Shown: positions 5,526 through 6,780 of the stretch, one piece after another
Position numbering within the stretch: the first letter of the stretch is position 1
Layout of the letters: each line of letters begins with the position of its first letter
Assembly: GCA_002338255.1 (NCBI GenBank)
Contig: DDHX01000043.1
Coordinates: forward strand, 1 to 6,780
Source of the DNA: Ruminococcaceae bacterium UBA1865
GTDB lineage: Bacteria > Bacillota > Clostridia > Oscillospirales > Acutalibacteraceae
Length of the DNA stretch: 6,780 nucleotides
Direction: 5' to 3'
Notes under the pieces: generated by a model
Databases searched by the model: none
Told to the model about the DNA's origin: nothing
The model's input: only the letters and a program-made list of their open reading frames with translations
Position numbers and translations under genes: made by a program

Positions 5526-6780
5526 TTATTGCAAACTTGTTTCGCTTTTTCTTACGCAGTCTACCGTTTTTTGCGCGATGGCTGTTATGGTCGTTTGGTG
5601 GTAACCTCTTACATAAGAAATCAGCTTGTCATCAATAGGCTTAAGCCATTTATCATCGATACATCCGAGTCCGTATGAAATTCCAAACAGCGTCATGATC
5701 TGTGCGGCGTTGCAGTCCACGTCCTGTCCCATCATGCTGATCATATTCAAACAGGTTTCAAAATCATTGCCGCAAAAATACAAAGCAACTACTTCCGCAG
5801 CGGCGTTTGGATACGCATGAATCCAGTTGTACTCCTCATATTTTTGTTCGCAAACTTTCCATGCCGTTCTATAATCATTTGATTTTTCGCACTGCTCCCA
5901 GGCAAACTGAATTACTGTAAAATATTCACTGTCTTTCGGGATCATTGTGATAGCCTTCTTGACAATGGTTCTCATATCATCTTCGCAAAATGCGATAGAG
6001 CACATGACGGCGTTAAAAATCTCGCCCAAAACACCGTTATTGTGGTGTGAAACACACCCATCTTCAAAAGCCAACTTCGCCGCTAACTTTGGATTGGCAG
6101 GAGCTGCCATACCACATACAGCACCTCTCATTTGGGCCCCAATCCATTCACGGAAAGGATTGGAACGGTATCCGCTCTCCGGAGGATAGATACCCAGCAT
6201 GATGTTTTTGAGGGCAATATCCTCTGCCGACCATCCTGAAGGAATAAGCGCAACCCACTCTTCTGCGATATCGATTGACGAAACTGCATAACCCTTTTTA
6301 GAAAAAGCTTCAAGAAAGGCAATTTCATAGGTTATATCGTCATTGTAGGTACTGGGTTTTCTGACGTAATCATGTATTTCGCCGAAGAAGGCTTTGATGT
6401 GGTCGGAGGTATATCCCTCCACTGCCGTACCAACCGCGGCGCCTACAATCTGAGCAATCCAACCGGCATACACCTTGTCATAGAACTCTTGGGATGTTGT
6501 ATGATACGGCTCATATTCGCAAAACTCCACACTGGATTCATAGTCTTCAAAACGATCATAGACCTTGTATTTTAAGTAAGGATGACCTTCAATTTGTTTC
6601 GCATTGTTTAATAAATAAAACACCCTTGCGGTAATTCTTGTGAGTTCAATTTTATCTTCTCTTTCCAATGCATCAAGTGCTGACGGAATCAGTTTTTCTG
6701 CTTCGGTCACATCATAGCCCATGTTATACATGGAGAGGATTCCTGCCAGAAGAACTCTTTCCGGCGCATAGGAGCCGGGA
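5526..6780 (-). CDS. ADP-ribosylglycohydrolase (ARH) family protein, N-terminus outside window
   Basis: The frame is open to the window edge (418 codons visible) and ends at TAA, 5528-5526. Numbering from the Met at 6731, residues 1-80 form an acidic, helix-rich N-terminal region. The ARH fold starts at KVYAGWIAQIVGAAVGTAVEG (86-106). The first metal-site motif is YNDDITYE (129-136; Asp131, Asp132), where classical ARH proteins have T-D-D-T. The second is GQDVDCNAAQ (335-344; Asp337, Asp339), where classical ones have G-(G/W)-D-T-D. REWIGAQMRGAVCGMAAP (194-211) and SHHNNGVLGE (228-237) match the style of the large Firmicute/Actinobacterial branch often found near sugar genes. Family members hydrolyse ADP-ribosyl bonds, but this branch is essentially uncharacterised; a glycosidic bond in a ribosylated metabolite is a plausible target. 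The Met at 6731 is probably internal, because the upstream codons read as coherent protein (PGSYAPERVLLAGILS). Its place resembles YegU in yegTUVW. Confidence 0.88.
   Translation of the reverse strand, partial: PGSYAPERVLLAGILSMYNMGYDVTEAEKLIPSALDALEREDKIELTRITARVFYLLNNAKQIEGHPYLKYKVYDRFEDYESSVEFCEYEPYHTTSQEFYDKVYAGWIAQIVGAAVGTAVEGYTSDHIKAFFGEIHDYVRKPSTYNDDITYEIAFLEAFSKKGYAVSSIDIAEEWVALIPSGWSAEDIALKNIMLGIYPPESGYRSNPFREWIGAQMRGAVCGMAAPANPKLAAKLAFEDGCVSHHNNGVLGEIFNAVMCSIAFCEDDMRTIVKKAITMIPKDSEYFTVIQFAWEQCEKSNDYRTAWKVCEQKYEEYNWIHAYPNAAAEVVALYFCGNDFETCLNMISMMGQDVDCNAAQIMTLFGISYGLGCIDDKWLKPIDDKLISYVRGYHQTTITAIAQKTVDCVRKSETSLQ

Noticed and set aside
1..6780. Mobile elements, CRISPR repeats, tRNA or rRNA genes
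   Set aside because: I looked for transposase-like frames, direct repeats with regular spacing and tRNA-like folds and saw none; the window is occupied by ordinary metabolic and transport genes.

Overview
The window comes from a low-to-moderate GC Gram-positive anaerobe, most likely a Clostridia-type Firmicute. I infer this from strong GGAGG-type ribosome binding sites, AT-rich intergenic DNA with stem-loop terminators, an energy-coupling factor (ECF) vitamin-type importer, and the style of the ADP-ribosylglycohydrolase. Every gene lies on the minus strand, so transcription runs from high to low coordinates.

In transcription order: (i) the C-terminal part of a large ADP-ribosylglycohydrolase (ARH) family protein (5526-6780, cut by the window edge), followed by a hairpin terminator (5434-5493). 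(ii) A stand-alone metallo-beta-lactamase-fold hydrolase (4639-5358), followed by a strong intrinsic terminator (4571-4613). (iii) About 300 bp of AT-rich non-coding DNA with a good sigma-A-type extended -10 promoter (4360-4388), operator-like palindromes over its start point (4337-4362) and a 28-bp imperfect palindrome in the leader (4267-4294). (iv) A five-gene operon: a GntR/HutC regulator with a UTRA domain (3523-4248), a PfkB-family kinase (2555-3487), an ECF S component (1960-2496), a fused double-cassette ECF ATPase (154-1890), and the start of the EcfT membrane protein (1-151, cut by the window edge). A second promoter-like sequence (2524-2551) and a perfect 13-bp hairpin (1919-1949) lie inside this operon.

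The set ARH-family hydrolase + PfkB kinase + UTRA-type GntR regulator + importer is the composition of the poorly understood E. coli yegTUVW cluster. Here the MFS nucleoside-type transporter YegT is replaced by a complete dedicated (group I) ECF importer. My working model is an inducible uptake and salvage pathway for a ribosylated small molecule (a nucleoside or similar N-riboside). The ECF complex would import it, the ARH-like enzyme would break a glycosidic or ribosyl bond, the PfkB kinase would phosphorylate the nucleoside or released sugar, and the regulator would sense a pathway metabolite. The substrate cannot be read from the sequence. The role of the metallo-hydrolase is unknown, and it may not belong to the pathway.
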